Positions 8,496 to 16,968 of a stretch of 64,000 bases of DNA are shown here, one piece after another. The translations under genes and the position numbers were made by a program. Under the pieces are notes generated by a model. That model was not told where the DNA came from and did not search any database. It saw only the letters and a list, made by a program, of their open reading frames with translations. How positions within the stretch are numbered: the first letter of the stretch is position 1; every line of letters starts with the position of its first letter. The stretch comes from Pseudoxanthomonas sp. PXM02 (GTDB taxonomy: Bacteria > Pseudomonadota > Gammaproteobacteria > Xanthomonadales > Xanthomonadaceae): positions 1 through 64,000 of the forward strand of contig NZ_JACVAK010000001.1 of the NCBI RefSeq assembly GCF_014851805.1, in the 5' to 3' direction.

Positions 8496-9278
8496 ATGCA
8501 GATCAAACTTCTTGGCGCCGCCTTGCTGATGGCGGCAGGGCCCGCGTTCGCGGCAGGTCCCCAACAGGGAAAGTTCTCGATGTCGGTGTTCGGCGGCGTC
8601 GACAGGCCGGTCAGCGGGGACGTCCACAGCGGCGCCGTGGCACCGGTGCCGGATCTCGGTCCCTTGAACCCCGCGCTGGCGGGCGTCAGCGCGGAGTTGC
8701 GCATTCGTTCCCGTAGCCATGAGCAGATCTACGGCACCGCCAAGTCATGGGGCCTGGAACTGGGCTACGGACTGAGCGACCGGAGCGAAGTGTTCCTTCA
8801 GGCGAGGGAGACCAGCGCCGATGATGGTCGCGTGCGAGTCGGTGCCGCGTACGTGCCGGCGCTCGACACCGAGCTCGACGTCTTCGGAAGGTTCTCGGGC
8901 TATAACGCGTACGCGTGGGAGGCTGGGTACCGGCACTTCTTCCGCGACGGCAGCCGGGTCAGACCATTCGTCGCGGCGCGACTGGGTGCGACCGAAACCG
9001 ATGTCATCAGGGCCACTTTCGAGATCCCCGATGCCGCGATCACGATCCCGAATGCGCCGTTTTACGAGAAGGACTGGGCACTGAGTGGCGGTCTTGAGGC
9101 CGGTGCGCAGATCTCGTTTACCGAGCGCTTCAGTATGAGGCTCACCGCAGGGGTGAACTACATCGACGATCTTTCAGATGACGATTCAGCGATCGCCGGG
9201 CTCGGCCTGGCTGCCATCAACGACACGGGTAGCCGCGTCTCGGTGCCGCTGTCCATCACCGGACGCTGGGACTTCTGA
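8496..9278 (+). CDS. Outer-membrane beta-barrel protein
   Basis: The 260-residue protein starts with a signal peptide (MQIKLLGAALLMAAGPAFAA) and ends in Phe (SITGRWDF), the C-terminal signature recognised by the BAM complex. The body consists of alternating hydrophobic and polar residues with aromatic girdles, as expected for an eight- to twelve-strand barrel. The start has a GGGAGAGG ribosome site. I cannot name the ligand or subfamily. It stands alone, so its role in adhesion, transport or stress cannot be derived from neighbours. Confidence 0.8.
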   Translation: MQIKLLGAALLMAAGPAFAAGPQQGKFSMSVFGGVDRPVSGDVHSGAVAPVPDLGPLNPALAGVSAELRIRSRSHEQIYGTAKSWGLELGYGLSDRSEVFLQARETSADDGRVRVGAAYVPALDTELDVFGRFSGYNAYAWEAGYRHFFRDGSRVRPFVAARLGATETDVIRATFEIPDAAITIPNAPFYEKDWALSGGLEAGAQISFTERFSMRLTAGVNYIDDLSDDDSAIAGLGLAAINDTGSRVSVPLSITGRWDF

Positions 9279-9358
9279 GAACGTTCAACGGCGGGCGCGG
9301 CAACGTGCCCGCTGCCCATGCCTGACGTCAGCAGCCAAGATAAGGCTATCGCCATCGG

Positions 9359-9381
9359 TGTCCGTTATGGGTCGGAAGTGG
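9359..9381. repeat. Dispersed palindromic repeat, degenerate copy
   Basis: TGTCCGTTATGGGTCGGAAG: left arm nearly intact, right arm degraded. It lies between the outer-membrane protein and cupin genes. Confidence 0.5.
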
Positions 9382-9447
9382 CCAGAACTGATGTCCTGAC
9401 TCCCCCTGTCGTGCCGTTGGGATTTGTACGCAACAAGGAGGCAGCTC

Positions 9448-10074
9448 ATGTCGCTTCTACTCGCGGTACTACTCGCAACACAGACTGTCGGCAATGCCGT
9501 GCCTGGTCAGTGCACCGCACCTGCCAGTGAGCACGTTGGAGAGCCCGGTTGCTACTTGTCCGCAGAGATTGATATCGAGGCCCCCAGCGGCGAGCTCTAC
9601 TGGCACATCTACTCTCTCCCGACGATGACTGATGCCCGCGTCGCCGCGACGCAGGCTGGCCAGGCCGTCGCCGCGGAGGCTCATGGAAAAGCATGGCTTC
9701 ATGTGATGGGTGATGCCAGACCGGCTCTCATCCATGGCGCAACGATCACGGAATCAATAGGGCCTATCCGTGCGCCGTTGCAGGGCCGTGTACGTTTTCT
9801 TGAGTCTTGGTTTCCCCCGGGCATGAAGACCCGAGCTCACTCCCATCCGGGACCAGAAGTCTTCTATGTGCTGGAAGGAGAGCAGTGCGTGGAAACCCGC
9901 GATGGCATTGCCCTTGTTGCCGCGGGTGAGCACTACATCCTGCATGGAGGGCCACACCTGCAGGCCTCACCCAAAGGGCGACGAAGCCTGGTACTGCTGG
10001 TCATACCCGATGACACCCCGTGGATGAGTTTGCAGTCCGACTGGAGTCCGAGAGAGCGTTGTTCGGGAGAATAG
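9448..10074 (+). CDS. Exported cupin-domain protein
   Basis: The 208-residue protein starts at ATG 9448 after a strong AAGGAGG site; its N-terminus (MSLLLAVLLATQTVGNA) is a signal peptide. The second half is a cupin barrel: motif 1 MKTRAHSHPGPEVFYVLEGE, with metal ligands His-His-Glu, and motif 2 further on in GEHYILHGGPH. Two Cys in the first 50 residues could form a disulfide in the periplasm. The substrate is not evident. It stands alone between two copies of the dispersed repeat. Confidence 0.85.
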   Translation: MSLLLAVLLATQTVGNAVPGQCTAPASEHVGEPGCYLSAEIDIEAPSGELYWHIYSLPTMTDARVAATQAGQAVAAEAHGKAWLHVMGDARPALIHGATITESIGPIRAPLQGRVRFLESWFPPGMKTRAHSHPGPEVFYVLEGEQCVETRDGIALVAAGEHYILHGGPHLQASPKGRRSLVLLVIPDDTPWMSLQSDWSPRERCSGE

Positions 10075-10088
10075 GCAGATCGGGCAGA

Positions 10089-10113
10089 TGTCCGCTTCCG
10101 GCCAGAAGCGGAC
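10089..10113. repeat. Dispersed palindromic repeat, best copy
   Basis: TGTCCGCTTCCGGCCAGAAG then CGGAC: GTCCGCTT and AAGCGGAC form perfect eight-base arms. It lies between the convergent 3' ends of the cupin and SDR genes, where such a hairpin could end transcription in both directions. Confidence 0.8.
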
Positions 10114-10114
10114 T

Positions 10115-10882
10115 TCAAAGCTTGTAGCCGCCGCTCGCTTCTATCACCTGTGCGGTGACCCAACGACCTTCATCCGAAGCCAGGAAAGCGACCACCGCTG
10201 AGATATCGGACGTTTCGCCGAATCGACCCAAGGCGGTGTCGCCTTCAATCGCCTTGACCATATCAGCGTTCTCACGCACAGCGGCATTCATGTCGGTTCG
10301 CGTCCAGCCAGGCGCCACGGCGTTCACCGTGATCCCACGCGGACCAAGTTCCATCGCCAGCGCGTGCGTAAGATTGTTGATGGCCGCCTTGGCCATCGAG
10401 TAGATGGGGACCATCGGAAGCGGCCGAGTCGCCAGACCGGATGAGATGTTGATGATGCGGGCGCCCTCACTGAGGCGCGGCAAGGCGGACTGCACCATGA
10501 AGAAGGGCGCACGCGCATGGACGGCAATCATCGTGTCCCAGCTATCCGGCGTCGCGTCGGAGATCCCGCCCCATCCCGCGTTACCGGCATTGTTCACCAG
10601 GATGTCCAGCGCGTTGGCGCCATTCCGACGGGTCAGCTCGATGTCCAACTTGTCGAACAGGTCCGGAATCCTGCTCGCGTCGACCAGGTCGGCGTGTAGC
10701 GCAAAGGCATTGCCGCCCGACTTCAGAATGCCGGCGATCACCTCGTCGGCCGCCGACTTGCTCGCGTTGTAAGTCAGGGCAACGGTCGCGCCGTCCTTCG
10801 CAAGACGCTCTGCGATCGCGCGGCCAATGCCTCGTGATCCACCTGTTACCAATGCTGTCTTACCAGAAAGCTGCTTAGTCAT
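10115..10882 (-). CDS. Short-chain dehydrogenase/reductase
   Basis: The 255-residue protein is a classical SDR. The cofactor motif TGGSRGIG is at 13-20, NNAG near 97, the catalytic Ser in INISSGL, and the YxxxK pair in YSMAK near 161. It is close in style to FabG-like 3-oxoacyl reductases but the substrate is not determined by sequence. A run of Arg/Asn after strand 2 (TYNAS) suggests NADP. It is 70 bases downstream of the NAD(P)-binding protein gene on the same strand, so the two are probably co-transcribed from the promoter near 11.7 kb. Confidence 0.93.
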   Translation of the reverse strand: MTKQLSGKTALVTGGSRGIGRAIAERLAKDGATVALTYNASKSAADEVIAGILKSGGNAFALHADLVDASRIPDLFDKLDIELTRRNGANALDILVNNAGNAGWGGISDATPDSWDTMIAVHARAPFFMVQSALPRLSEGARIINISSGLATRPLPMVPIYSMAKAAINNLTHALAMELGPRGITVNAVAPGWTRTDMNAAVRENADMVKAIEGDTALGRFGETSDISAVVAFLASDEGRWVTAQVIEASGGYKL

Positions 10883-10951
10883 TCAGAGTTCCTCGACGGA
10901 TGTGGAGTTGGGGTCGCGGCAGCCGGACCCTGTAGTGAGGCGTTTGGCGAG

Positions 10952-11650
10952 TCAGACGATGCGTTCGCGCATGATGGGACCCGGGATCGCCTCGACCACC
11001 GAGACTCCCAGCTTCAGAAGATCAGCGTCGCCGCCGTACTCGTTCTCGGCCACGTGATGCAGCAGCACGCCGAGCTGTTCGAGCTGACGTGCAGCTTTCA
11101 AGGGCCCGGCGTTGACGGGCGTGAACCCCGCATCCTCGATTAGCCGTCGTACAACCTGACCGGCGTCGTGGTGATCCGTTGCGTAGAAGATGCTCGGCTT
11201 GGAGGCCGAGGATGACCATGCGTCCGACTCAAGCGCGGGGGCTGCGAGTAGGTTGAATGCCTTGACCACTTTCGCGTCGGGGAGCCGCTCCTGCAGGTAC
11301 TCGGCAGTCGAGCTTTCCCGCATGAAGGCATGATCGTGGAAGTGAACGAAGTCGTCCGTAACGCCTAACGGATTCATGGTCTCGATCACCACCTTGCCCG
11401 CCAGCGCCTTGCCTGCGGCTTCGATGACAGAGTTCGCCCTGGGCCAGTAGACGGAGAACAGCAGTGCGTCTCCGTACTCGGCAGCTTCCTTGATCGTGCC
11501 AAGGGTCGCTTCGCTTGCCAGCTCATCCAGAAGAGGCGCGATCTTGCGATCCTCCCCGTCCTTGGCGAGCTTCAATTGATGTCCCGCAGCTGCCCAGGCT
11601 CGTGCGAGCCGGCTGCCCACGTTGCCGGTGTTGAGTATTCCAATCTTCAT
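10952..11650 (-). CDS. NADP oxidoreductase, coenzyme F420-dependent-like fold
   Basis: The 232-residue protein begins with a dinucleotide-binding fold, MKIGILNTGNVGSRLA, in which the second Gly of the usual GxGxxG is placed as TGNVG. The family (NPD F420_oxidored) covers NADP-dependent reductases and ketopantoate-like dehydrogenases; F420 itself is not expected in this group of bacteria. It shares fold and neighbourhood with the related gene at 11859-12662. Both genes carry the same promoter-like element upstream. Confidence 0.85.
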   Translation of the reverse strand: MKIGILNTGNVGSRLARAWAAAGHQLKLAKDGEDRKIAPLLDELASEATLGTIKEAAEYGDALLFSVYWPRANSVIEAAGKALAGKVVIETMNPLGVTDDFVHFHDHAFMRESSTAEYLQERLPDAKVVKAFNLLAAPALESDAWSSSASKPSIFYATDHHDAGQVVRRLIEDAGFTPVNAGPLKAARQLEQLGVLLHHVAENEYGGDADLLKLGVSVVEAIPGPIMRERIV

Positions 11651-11710
11651 TGCGCCTTCGCCTTACCGTACTTGCGATGTGGACATCACTGTAGGTAAGC
11701 TATCGAAGTA

Positions 11711-11744
11711 GATAAATAGCGATGTTTACGACAGACTGTTGTCC
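11711..11744 (-). promoter_or_regulatory. Shared promoter/operator element, copy 1
   Basis: On the minus strand GGACAACAGT, 16 bases, then TATTTATC. The same two blocks with the same spacing recur at 12804-12837 upstream of the other NAD(P)-binding protein gene. The spacing and TATTTA box fit a -35/-10 pair with a start about 50 bases before ATG 11650. Confidence 0.6.
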
Positions 11745-11858
11745 TAGAAGTCATCAACGAACCATCGACAATGCGAAGAGCAAGGGCGGTCGGTTGGCCG
11801 CCCTTTCGAGACTTGAAACGTCACCCAGCGCGGGGAGTCGCCGCGTGGCGCTGCTCGC

Positions 11859-12662
11859 TTACTGCTTGATGGTGTCCGCGCTGGCCTGTTCCAGGAACAG
11901 ATCCACGTGCACCTGCGGCATGCCTTCCAGCGTTCCGCCGATCGGCGATGGACGCACAGCCTCATCGATCAGCTTGCGCGCCTCCTGAGGGGAGACCGGT
12001 TCGCCGCGCTGCTGATAGATCCGCTTGGCTTCTTCGTGGGACACGCCGTCTGGCACCTTGGGGGCATAGCGCCAGAAGTAGATCGCCGTGTTGGGTTCGA
12101 TTCGCCAGCTTTCTGCGAGTGAGCCGGCATCCACGACGTTGTAGCCGATGGCTTCGATGAAACCGGCTACCGTTGCCTTTGCGGCGCCTTCGTCGCCGGC
12201 GATCGGTAATGTGGTGCGGTCCGCGTGCCCTGCCGGACGAGCGTTGCTCTCCATGTGGATCCAGCTGAGGTTGTGCAAACCCTTGACCAGCTTGGCACCC
12301 TTGAGATGGCGCTGCATGAGTTCGCTGGACGTCAGCTCGCCTGCATCCAGATCGGCTCGACGGAACTCGCCCATTCCCGGGTAGTAGTTGCTTTGATCAA
12401 GAACGGTCTTGCCCGCGAAAGCGTTGGCCGGAAGCTTCTCGAACGTCGCAAGCGGCACTGAGAGGGTCACGATGTCGCCCGCGGCGATCGTCTCCTCTAC
12501 GGTACCGGCACGTGCCTTCGAGCCCAGCTCATTCACTAAGGTCGAAAGGGTGCTGGGACCACGCGAATTGCTGATAACCACGTTGTAGCCGGCCGCGATG
12601 GCCAGGCGAGCGACGGCCTTGCCTACCAAGCCTGAGCCGATGATTCCGATTGTCTGCGTCAT
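11859..12662 (-). CDS. NAD(P)-binding reductase of the F420-dependent-like family
   Basis: The 267-residue protein begins at ATG 12662 after a GAGGAAG site; the longer upstream frame is not supported. The N-terminus MTQTIGIIGSGLVGKAVA has the GxGxxG dinucleotide motif. The rest follows the same family as the neighbour at 10952-11650, with an extra C-terminal segment of about 60 residues that contains a possible helical hairpin. Substrate unknown. It is divergent from a LysR regulator gene, the typical layout of a regulated target. Confidence 0.85.
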   Translation of the reverse strand: MTQTIGIIGSGLVGKAVARLAIAAGYNVVISNSRGPSTLSTLVNELGSKARAGTVEETIAAGDIVTLSVPLATFEKLPANAFAGKTVLDQSNYYPGMGEFRRADLDAGELTSSELMQRHLKGAKLVKGLHNLSWIHMESNARPAGHADRTTLPIAGDEGAAKATVAGFIEAIGYNVVDAGSLAESWRIEPNTAIYFWRYAPKVPDGVSHEEAKRIYQQRGEPVSPQEARKLIDEAVRPSPIGGTLEGMPQVHVDLFLEQASADTIKQ

Positions 12663-12803
12663 GGGGGTACTTCCTCTGTGGACGACGGCATTACCTGCCG
12701 AAAGGTTGCATAGGCGTGCGATCGCACGCCGAGCCATAACTCGGCCGCGTCAGTTGTCTGCGACGCGTAGCGAGAGGCGCACTATCAGCGAGGCGTCCGG
12801 CTT

Positions 12804-12837
12804 GATAAATACAGTTGGCAGGCAAATACTGTTGTCC
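12804..12837 (-). promoter_or_regulatory. Shared promoter/operator element, copy 2
   Basis: On the minus strand GGACAACAGT, 16 bases, TATTTATC, identical in both blocks and spacing to 11711-11744. It abuts the start codon of the LysR gene, so a regulator bound here would control both directions. An ACAGT...ACTGT inverted repeat lies within it (12811-12832). Confidence 0.6.
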
Positions 12838-13743
12838 ATGAACACATCAATCGATTTGCCGGAAATGAGGGTCTTTGCAGCGGTCGTGACCGATGGTTCG
12901 TTCACGATGGCAGCAGAGCGGCTAGGTACCGATAAGGCTCGAGTGAGCAGGATCGTTAGCCGGATGGAAGAGAAGTTGGGTGCGCAGCTTCTTACTCGCT
13001 CTACACGCAGGCTCAATGTCACCGAGGTGGGGCGCGATTACTTCGAGCGCGCGATCAGCATCCTGACTGCCGCTGAAGCTGCCGAGGCGGCGGTAGCCCA
13101 ACAGTCCAGAGAACCGAAAGGTCTTCTCAAACTCACTGCAGGCTCCGAATTCGGAACCTTGGTGGTAGACAGGTGGATCGCGGAGTACCTACGGCAAGCG
13201 CCCAAGGTGACCGTCGAGGCTGAGTACACGAATCGCCTGGTCGACATCATCCATGAGGGCTTTGATGTGGCTATCCGGGTCGGCGCCCTTGAAGACTCAG
13301 GGCTGTCGGCGCGCAAGCTAGGCGAAGTCGACTACGGGCTGTATGCATCACCCAGCTATTTGAAAGGTGCTCCGGCGTTGTCTTCGGTCAGTGATCTGCG
13401 CCACCACGATCTGATCATGAAGACCACGCGTGGGCGGTCCAGCTGGACTCTAGTGAAGGGCGGCACCACCGAGAAGGTCACCGCATCCCCGCGCTGCTCA
13501 GTAAACAGCACGATCGCCGCAATGAACCTGGTCCTGGCTGGCATCGGAATCGCTCAACTGCCTCGCTTTGTGGCTGAGCCTTACGTGGCGGAAGGACGAA
13601 TGTCATGCGTACTTCGCGGATGGGCAGAAGTCCCAGCTCCTGTGCACGCCGTGTACGCCTCGACGCGTTACATGGACCCCAAGGTTCGCAGCTTTGTGGA
13701 CCTCAGCCTTAATGAATTCACGCGGAGCGGCACCAAGCGCTGA
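12838..13743 (+). CDS. LysR-family transcriptional regulator
   Basis: The 301-residue protein has the N-terminal winged helix-turn-helix (MRVFAAVVTDGSFTMAAERL at about 9-28, then the recognition helix around TDKARVSRIVSRME) and the periplasmic-binding-like effector domain from about 95. The start at ATG 12838 is chosen because the helix-turn-helix begins right after it; a long upstream extension overlaps the divergent gene. It belongs to the CrgA/AaeR-like subgroup. It is divergent from the reductase at 11859-12662 and is its probable regulator. Confidence 0.93.
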   Translation: MNTSIDLPEMRVFAAVVTDGSFTMAAERLGTDKARVSRIVSRMEEKLGAQLLTRSTRRLNVTEVGRDYFERAISILTAAEAAEAAVAQQSREPKGLLKLTAGSEFGTLVVDRWIAEYLRQAPKVTVEAEYTNRLVDIIHEGFDVAIRVGALEDSGLSARKLGEVDYGLYASPSYLKGAPALSSVSDLRHHDLIMKTTRGRSSWTLVKGGTTEKVTASPRCSVNSTIAAMNLVLAGIGIAQLPRFVAEPYVAEGRMSCVLRGWAEVPAPVHAVYASTRYMDPKVRSFVDLSLNEFTRSGTKR

Positions 13744-13759
13744 CATGCAGGCGTCGTCA

Positions 13760-13785
13760 TGTCTGCTTTGGGTCGGCAGCTGTCA
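13760..13785. repeat. Dispersed palindromic repeat, degenerate copy
   Basis: TGTCTGCTTTGGGTCGGCAG then CTGTCA: both arms recognisable with changes. Confidence 0.5.
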
Positions 13786-13909
13786 TGGTGATGCCTTCGG
13801 GCCATCGGGGGCAGGTGAAGCTGGGCAACCAAGTTGCTTCGGTCGTGGGCGCGTTTAAACGCTCCGCCCCGTTCCCGCATCGCAAAACCGACCCCCGTTG
13901 GAGTTGCCG

Positions 13910-14893
13910 ATGAAGCTGCTGACCTCCCTCCTGCTGTCGTTTATCGCCGTCGCCAGTGCTCCTGCCCTGGCCGCCAACGGCATCGCTTTCCGCGACGTGC
14001 ACGAAGCCACCACCGGCACCACGATGCCGGCGACAGTGTTCTACCCGGCCACCGGTCCCGCCGGCGCCACCGACCTCGGGCCCTACCGCGTCGCCGCCAC
14101 GCCCGGCCTGCCGATTGCCGAAGGCCGGCATCCGCTGGTGCTGATCTCGCACGGCCACGGCGGCAGCGCGCTGGGCCACCACGACCTGGCGACCGCGCTG
14201 GCCGATGCAGGCTTCATCGTCGCGGCGATCGAACACGCCGGCGACAGCCATCGCGACCAGAGCGGCTTCGGCACCGAGCGCGTCCTGCGCGGCCGCGCCT
14301 GGCAGGTGTCCGCGCTGCTCGACCTGCTGCTGGCCGATCCGCAGTTCGGTCCGCGCATCGATGCCGACCGCGTCGGCGTGGCCGGCTTCTCCGCCGGCGG
14401 CTATACCAGCCTGCTGTTGCTCGGCGCGCCGCCGGATTTCGCGCGACGCGACGCGTACTGCGCCGCGCAACCGGCCGATGCCGAGGTCTGCGTGGAAGTA
14501 CCCGCCGTGATCGAACGCCTGCCGGTGTCGCGCGGCACCGCCGATTCGCGCCTGCGCGCGGGCTTCGTGATGGCGCCGTTCGCGATCTTCTTCGACGACG
14601 CGGCGTTGAAGCGCGTCGACGCACCGGTGTTCCTGTACGGCGCGATGGCCGACCGCGTACTGCTGCCGGCGTACAACGTGTTGCCGGTGCGCGATGCGCT
14701 GCCGCGGCTGCATACCTTCCGCGGCATCGTGGGCGCCGGTCATTACGTGTTCCTGGCGCCGTGCAATCCCGGCATGAGCGAAGCGCTGCGTGTGTTGTGC
14801 ATCGACCCGCCCAGCATCGATCGCGGCGCGCTGCATGCACAGATCAATGCCGACGCGGTCGGCTTCTTCCGGCAGACGCTGGCGCCGCGCTGA
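13910..14893 (+). CDS. Exported alpha/beta hydrolase, dienelactone-hydrolase or PAF-acetylhydrolase-like
   Basis: The 327-residue protein starts at ATG 13910 with a signal peptide (MKLLTSLLLSFIAVASAPAL then AA). The nucleophile elbow GFSAGG is at about 161-166, an oxyanion-type HGHGG lies near 80, and a final His follows in GAGHYVF. This matches exported hydrolases with a dienelactone-hydrolase-like fold. Its third-codon GC is visibly higher than that of both neighbours (runs of GCG, CGC and CTG), suggesting recent arrival from another high-GC genome. The substrate is probably an ester; none can be named. Confidence 0.85.
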   Translation: MKLLTSLLLSFIAVASAPALAANGIAFRDVHEATTGTTMPATVFYPATGPAGATDLGPYRVAATPGLPIAEGRHPLVLISHGHGGSALGHHDLATALADAGFIVAAIEHAGDSHRDQSGFGTERVLRGRAWQVSALLDLLLADPQFGPRIDADRVGVAGFSAGGYTSLLLLGAPPDFARRDAYCAAQPADAEVCVEVPAVIERLPVSRGTADSRLRAGFVMAPFAIFFDDAALKRVDAPVFLYGAMADRVLLPAYNVLPVRDALPRLHTFRGIVGAGHYVFLAPCNPGMSEALRVLCIDPPSIDRGALHAQINADAVGFFRQTLAPR

Positions 14894-14957
14894 GCGAACA
14901 AAGGTAATGTGGAACGGTGCCGTAACGCTTTGCTGCGGCGGAAAGCGAGCAAAGCGG

Positions 14958-14983
14958 TGTTCGGTTCTGGGCAGAAGAGCCGA
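14958..14983. repeat. Dispersed palindromic repeat, degenerate copy
   Basis: TGTTCGGTTCTGGGCAGAAG then AGCCGA, a weak member of the family. Confidence 0.4.
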
Positions 14984-14994
14984 TCTCAATCGTG

Positions 14995-15222
14995 ATGGAC
15001 GGGCGCGCGCAGGCTATCCTGTCGCGCATGCGCGAGCCAGAAGACTTAGTGTTCGGAGATCAGACCACAGCCATCATGTGGAGCCCGGATATCGTGAGCT
15101 TCCTGCGCGGAGTCGGTACTGATCGCGAACTAGAAATTCGGGATGCTGCGGGCGCACTGAACATGACGCTCCGCGTCTGGCTTGCAGGACCTGCTTCCAA
15201 TGAACCGCATGGGCCCGTCTAG
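14995..15222 (+). CDS. Possible small hypothetical protein
   Basis: A 75-codon frame starting ATGGACGGGCGC has protein-like composition (ILSRMREPEDLVFGDQTTA, then IVSFLRGVG and LEIRDAAGALNM), with no recognised domain. No ribosome site is obvious. It lies between two repeat copies, and may be spurious. Confidence 0.3.
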   Translation: MDGRAQAILSRMREPEDLVFGDQTTAIMWSPDIVSFLRGVGTDRELEIRDAAGALNMTLRVWLAGPASNEPHGPV

Positions 15223-15329
15223 CAGCTCTGCTGGACGGCATGCCAATGCATCGCCACCATCTTAGGTGGCTTGTTTAGAAGACATAGACCAGAGACTGCA
15301 GCCTTGGAGTACCTGCGCGTAGCACTAGA

Positions 15330-15355
15330 TGTCCGCATCCGGCCAGGAGCGGACA
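15330..15355. repeat. Dispersed palindromic repeat copy
   Basis: TGTCCGCATCCGGCCAGGAG then CGGACA: both arms present with one change each. It sits in the 220-base gap 15223-15442, which has no gene. Confidence 0.7.
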
Positions 15356-15442
15356 TAGAGTTTGGCCAACGAAGTGGCTCAGCTTACTCATTGAATGGAC
15401 TCCGCTCCTCCGTCGGGGAGAGGGGTGAGAATTGCGAGTGCT

Positions 15443-16249
15443 TTACGCCGATTCCGGGGGCCTCGTCGCGACCTCAATGGAAGCAATGTGAGCCATAAGG
15501 CCGGTTTGGCCGGCTGCGACGCTAGGTTTAAGCTCAAACAGCTCCGTGTAGTCCCCACCGTTCTGAGCGCGAAATGGAATGGGCGCGTCCGAGAACAAGC
15601 CTTTCAAACAAGACTCCCATCGCGCTTCGGCATGTGCCACTTCGGAAGCCTCCATGCGACCAGCACCATACACGGCGAAGGTAGGAAGCACATCGAAGCC
15701 AGGGAAGTGCAGCGATCCATGAGTCACAGGAAAGAGTAGCTGCTCAATAGGACCATTGATGCCCCTCGGTCCATAGTCGGTTTCCGGGCCACCTGCAGAC
15801 ACAGCAAGTATGGCGCGCTTGCCTTTGAAGGCGCCCTCGCCGTAACGATATGTGTTACCCGCGTTCTTGTACTGGTGGGCAAGACCCGCTGCCCACACGC
15901 GGTCAATCCAACCTTTCATGATGGCGGGCATGCCGTACCACCACAAAGGAAAATGAAAGATCACGGCGTCGGCGGCGAGCACCTTCTCCTGCTCTTTCGT
16001 AACATCCAACGTCTGCTGACCAGTCGCGTAAGCATGTGCCGATTCCGCACCGAAGGAAAGGCGATGAGAGTCTTCCCGATAAGGAAAGTCCGCGGCATCG
16101 AATACAGCTTTCCAACGCATTGCGTAGAGATCAGATTCCAGAACTTTGTATCCCGATGCCTCGAGAGACTTGCGAGACACCTTCGCCAGGCTCTGGGTCA
16201 GTGACGTGGGCTCTGGTTGGGCAGAAATAATAAGGACAGTCTTGCTCAT
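15443..16249 (-). CDS. NAD(P)H dehydrogenase (quinone), flavodoxin-like fold
   Basis: The 268-residue protein starts at ATG 16249, directly before MSKTVLIISAQPEPTSLT, the first strand and FMN/FAD phosphate loop of the NQO/MdaB-type flavoprotein family. The conserved core FHFPLWWYGMPAIMKGWIDRV, with FPLWWYGMPA, is near 98-118, and AGGPETDYGPRG follows. It is somewhat longer than MdaB and about the size of NQO1. It reduces quinones or related electrophiles in the cytosol at the expense of NAD(P)H. It is a lone gene; the convergent intergenic region to RidA holds nothing. Confidence 0.9.
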   Translation of the reverse strand: MSKTVLIISAQPEPTSLTQSLAKVSRKSLEASGYKVLESDLYAMRWKAVFDAADFPYREDSHRLSFGAESAHAYATGQQTLDVTKEQEKVLAADAVIFHFPLWWYGMPAIMKGWIDRVWAAGLAHQYKNAGNTYRYGEGAFKGKRAILAVSAGGPETDYGPRGINGPIEQLLFPVTHGSLHFPGFDVLPTFAVYGAGRMEASEVAHAEARWESCLKGLFSDAPIPFRAQNGGDYTELFELKPSVAAGQTGLMAHIASIEVATRPPESA

Positions 16250-16457
16250 CAGTTCGTGACAGTCTTGAAAGAAAGATTCAACCGAATGACACCGGGGCAT
16301 TGCTCATCCAACAAGGCGGCGAAGAGATGCGTTGCTCTGCCCAAAGCCCTGCGCCTAGAGTTCGATGACATGACGGCTGTGGGAGCATCACCCAAGCTGG
16401 GAGTTCCTATATATGGTCGTTTGTGATGCTTGGCCCTTCTTGCATGGCCAACCGCAA

Positions 16458-16853
16458 TCAGAGAACCGCAGTGGCCTGAATTTCTACGAGCAGCTCGGGT
16501 AGTGCCAGTGAGGGAACTTGAACCAACGTCTCCGCAGGCCGCCAGCCCGCGAATTCTTCGCGCTGCAAGTTCATGTAGTTCTTGTGATATGAGACGTCTT
16601 TGACATAGAGCGTCACGCTCGCAATGTCATTCAGCGTGCCACCAACACCGGCAAGTGCCGCTCGCAAGTTGCTGAAGATCTGCTTGAGCTGAGCGTCAAC
16701 ATCGCCCTCACCCACCAATGATCCATCCGCAGACAGGGCGACCTGCCCTGAAATGAACGCCAAGCGCGTGGGCTCGTCTGCTCGGACAACCTGGCTAAAC
16801 AGATAAGGTGAGGAATCCCACAGATTGGCGGGCTGGATAGATAGCAAAGACAC
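16458..16853 (-). CDS. RidA-family (YjgF/YER057c/UK114) protein
   Basis: The 131-residue product starts at GTG 16853, which follows AAGAGGA with a good spacer and gives the family length; a longer ATG-initiated frame would add 52 unrelated residues. Family hallmarks are FISGQVALSADGSLVGEGD near 50-68, a central ...NLRAALAGVGGTLNDI... stretch, and the C-terminal VEIQATAVL. RidA proteins deaminate reactive enamine/imine intermediates, but many paralogues have other roles; the key arginine before the C-terminus is not seen where RidA proper has it. It is divergent from a LysR gene. Confidence 0.88.
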   Translation of the reverse strand: MSLLSIQPANLWDSSPYLFSQVVRADEPTRLAFISGQVALSADGSLVGEGDVDAQLKQIFSNLRAALAGVGGTLNDIASVTLYVKDVSYHKNYMNLQREEFAGWRPAETLVQVPSLALPELLVEIQATAVL

Positions 16854-16968
16854 AGTAATCCTCTTGAATGTCGGGAGGTCCCCTGAGCTCAGGAAAGAAC
16901 CGATCGACCCAAGAATGAGGCAATTCTCGGTATAGTTAAAATGAATCTTCGTGATGGTAGGTATTTGC

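Noticed and set aside
13757..14989. 410-codon minus-strand ORF
   Set aside because: Antisense to the exported hydrolase; very high GC explains the open frame.
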